Below, one piece after another: positions 21,372 through 22,836 of a DNA stretch of 22,836 nucleotides. The position numbers and the translations under genes are program-made. Numbering within the stretch: the stretch's first letter is position 1; each line of letters opens with the position of its first letter. The notes below the pieces were generated by a model. The model made no database searches. It saw only the letters and a list, made by a program, of their open reading frames with translations, and had not been told where the DNA came from. The DNA is from a virus. Where the stretch lies: the IMG/VR virus record IMGVR_UViG_3300031565_000402, positions 1-22,836 of that record; one strand, written 5' to 3'.

Positions 21372-22442
21372 ATGGATAGAAAGGAAATGCAAAAACTTTT
21401 TAGGGCAACGGCTTCGATTAATACTCCGGAAGGTATGGCTGCATATAAGGCGTTCGCCGCAGCTCTCACTACACCTATCCTTCAAGCGGTTGAGCGTGAA
21501 TCCATTATGAGACAGCTATTTGCTGTTGAAAGACTCGGCCCTGGTGCCCAGGCAGTTTACCCAGTAGCGGAAGATTTTGAAATCCCAGTGTGGATCCTGC
21601 CAGGTCTCGGTTATGTCGCTCAGAACTTCATTGAAGGTATCGGAGAAGAGGTATATGTTCCTACATTTACAGTTGACGCTGCAGGTGATTGGAAACTTAC
21701 TTATGCTAGAGATTCAAGAATTGATATACCTCAACGTGCCGCTGAAAAAGCCGCTAAAGCGATCGCTGGTTATGAAGAGGAATGTGGATGGCGTGTAATT
21801 TTACCTGCCGCTACTTCCGCTTTTTCTGGTAAAGGACTGTTAGGATCACGTCCCGCGCCTATTTACGAGATCAATCCTGCATCTACTGGTGCTGGATATC
21901 TGTCAAAAGAATTAATTAATAGAATGATTGTTGGTTTTAAGAGAGTAGGAAGAACACTCACCGATCTATATGTATCACCTGAAGATGCTGCTGATATCAG
22001 AGAATGGACTGATACAGACATCGATCCTGTAACTAGAAGAGAAATTTTTCAGGCAGCAGGTATGGGAAAAATATGGAATGTCATGTTGAATGAAATTCAG
22101 CATCTCGGTGCAACTGGTCTTTACAACATTAATGGTAATGCATCAGCTTATGGTAAATTTACAGCTGATGGTAGTGAAATGTATCAAGCATATCAATTAG
22201 ATAATCCTAATGTGACAAATGCTGATGGTACTATTGCTACACTTGGTGAAACACAGGTAGTTGGTTTTGACCTTACTGCTAATGATTCTCTTGTAATGCC
22301 TATTAGAAAAGACTACGAAGCGTATGATGATCCTACACTGCTTCGTTCCCAGAAAGCTGGGTTCTTTGGTTGGGAAGAAATTGGTTTCGCATGTCTTGAC
22401 CCAAGAATGGTATCTATCGGTGTAATAGATAGATCACTATAA
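21372..22442 (+). CDS. major capsid protein (HK97-fold type), 356 aa
   Basis: Residues 1-60 are helical and may be the N-arm or delta-like part; the core has the strand-rich pattern of HK97-type shells (AVYPVAEDFEIPVWILPG, WRVILPAATSAF, LTDLYVSPEDAADIREW, REIFQAAGMGKIWNV, GWEEIGFACLDPRMVSIGVIDRS). Context is decisive: portal, protease, scaffold, then this gene. ATG 21372 follows AAGGAGG (21354-21360) by 11 nt. Codons are more GC-rich than in neighbouring genes (CGT, CTC, GCC, ATC), which fits very high expression. Confidence 0.85.
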   Translation: MDRKEMQKLFRATASINTPEGMAAYKAFAAALTTPILQAVERESIMRQLFAVERLGPGAQAVYPVAEDFEIPVWILPGLGYVAQNFIEGIGEEVYVPTFTVDAAGDWKLTYARDSRIDIPQRAAEKAAKAIAGYEEECGWRVILPAATSAFSGKGLLGSRPAPIYEINPASTGAGYLSKELINRMIVGFKRVGRTLTDLYVSPEDAADIREWTDTDIDPVTRREIFQAAGMGKIWNVMLNEIQHLGATGLYNINGNASAYGKFTADGSEMYQAYQLDNPNVTNADGTIATLGETQVVGFDLTANDSLVMPIRKDYEAYDDPTLLRSQKAGFFGWEEIGFACLDPRMVSIGVIDRSL

Positions 22443-22461
22443 TAGTATAATATTGTAATTT

Positions 22462-22489
22462 AGTGCCCCCATATAATATGTGGGGCACT
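22462..22489. terminator. strong hairpin after the major capsid gene
   Basis: AGTGCCCC (22462-22469) and GGGGCACT (22482-22489) pair perfectly; CATA and TATG extend the stem with one bulged T and loop TAA. No T-run follows (TTATACTAAA), so it is not a typical intrinsic terminator; it may end or stabilise the capsid mRNA. Strength and position make a function likely. Confidence 0.6.
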
Positions 22490-22511
22490 TATACTAAATG
22501 GAAATTGATAT

Positions 22512-22836
22512 ATGTATATTTTATTATTTATTTTATTGATACTAAACATTGAAGCGGTTACAAATATTTTAAGTAAGTCTGAAATAATTAAACCGATAAG
22601 ATCTTTTTTGTTTAGTAGATCCAATAATAAGGGTATAAAATTTTTACATGATTTACTAGACTGCCCTTACTGTACTTCAGTGTGGGTAAGTTTGTTTTAT
22701 ATGACAATGATATACCTAATAGTCGGGGTGTATGCGCTATCGTCTGTGTTTGTATTTTTTATGTTAGTTATAGCTCTACATAGGCTATCTAACATATTAC
22801 ATCATGTAATAGATAGAATAGATAGTAATAATAGGT
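22512..22836 (+). CDS. DUF1360-like membrane protein, start only, at least 108 aa
   Basis: The frame begins at ATG 22512 and runs off the window. An N-terminal hydrophobic segment (YILLFILLILNI), then LLDCPYCTSVWVSLFYMTMIYLIVGVYALSSVFVFFMLVIA: a C-x2-C-x3-W motif at the start of transmembrane helices, typical of DUF1360 phage proteins (usually C-x2-C-x-x-F/W-W). The ribosome binding site is weak (GGAA about 9 nt upstream). Function of the family is unknown. The end is missing. Confidence 0.7.
   Translation, partial: MYILLFILLILNIEAVTNILSKSEIIKPIRSFLFSRSNNKGIKFLHDLLDCPYCTSVWVSLFYMTMIYLIVGVYALSSVFVFFMLVIALHRLSNILHHVIDRIDSNNR

Overview
The window is a piece of a tailed double-stranded DNA phage (Caudoviricetes) genome. 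The case for this is a contiguous packaging and head block: small and large terminase, portal, head maturation protease, scaffold, a decoration-like protein and a major capsid protein. Every gene is on the + strand, packed with short gaps or 1-20 bp overlaps. The DNA is very AT-rich, most starts have strong AGGAGG-type ribosome binding sites, and several starts are GTG. This fits a phage of a low-GC Gram-positive (Bacillota) host, but nothing here fixes the host or the phage genus.

Layout. (1) 1-684: the 3' part of a tRNA-Gln, then two small genes, one for a membrane-anchored coiled-coil protein. (2) 681-1736: a recognisable promoter, then a SANT/Myb-like DNA-binding protein, a small Cys-containing protein and a winged-helix protein resembling replication initiators. 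(3) 1737-2076: a non-coding region with three tandem 24-bp hairpin repeats, an 8-bp-arm palindrome and three copies of an 8-bp motif; it is a candidate replication origin or partition/regulatory site. (4) 2077-5282: a ClpP protease, a coiled-coil protein and an MreB/ParM-type actin-like ATPase, followed by a two-domain beta-rich protein. (5) 5283-5564: a second copy of the same promoter and a long leader. (6) 5565-9417: a tight cluster with a cold-shock protein, helical proteins, a dNMP kinase, an HD phosphohydrolase, a zinc ribbon, a NusG-like protein and a NUMOD3-type protein. (7) 9431-15630: a free-standing Vsr/EDxHD homing endonuclease, the putative small terminase, and a large terminase gene interrupted by two inteins. 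(8) 15638-22442: terminator, small membrane protein, portal, protease, small structural protein, scaffold, decoration-like protein and major capsid protein. (9) A strong hairpin and the start of a DUF1360-like membrane protein that runs off the end.

How the parts fit. The head genes are in normal assembly order. The cold-shock, NusG-like and SANT proteins are plausible regulators. The dNMP kinase and HD protein point to nucleotide metabolism. The ClpP/coiled-coil/actin trio looks like one transcription unit and could be a filament system with its own protease; that function is inference. The terminase region has attracted three homing-type elements: two inteins (one with both LAGLIDADG catalytic acids replaced) and an adjacent stand-alone endonuclease.
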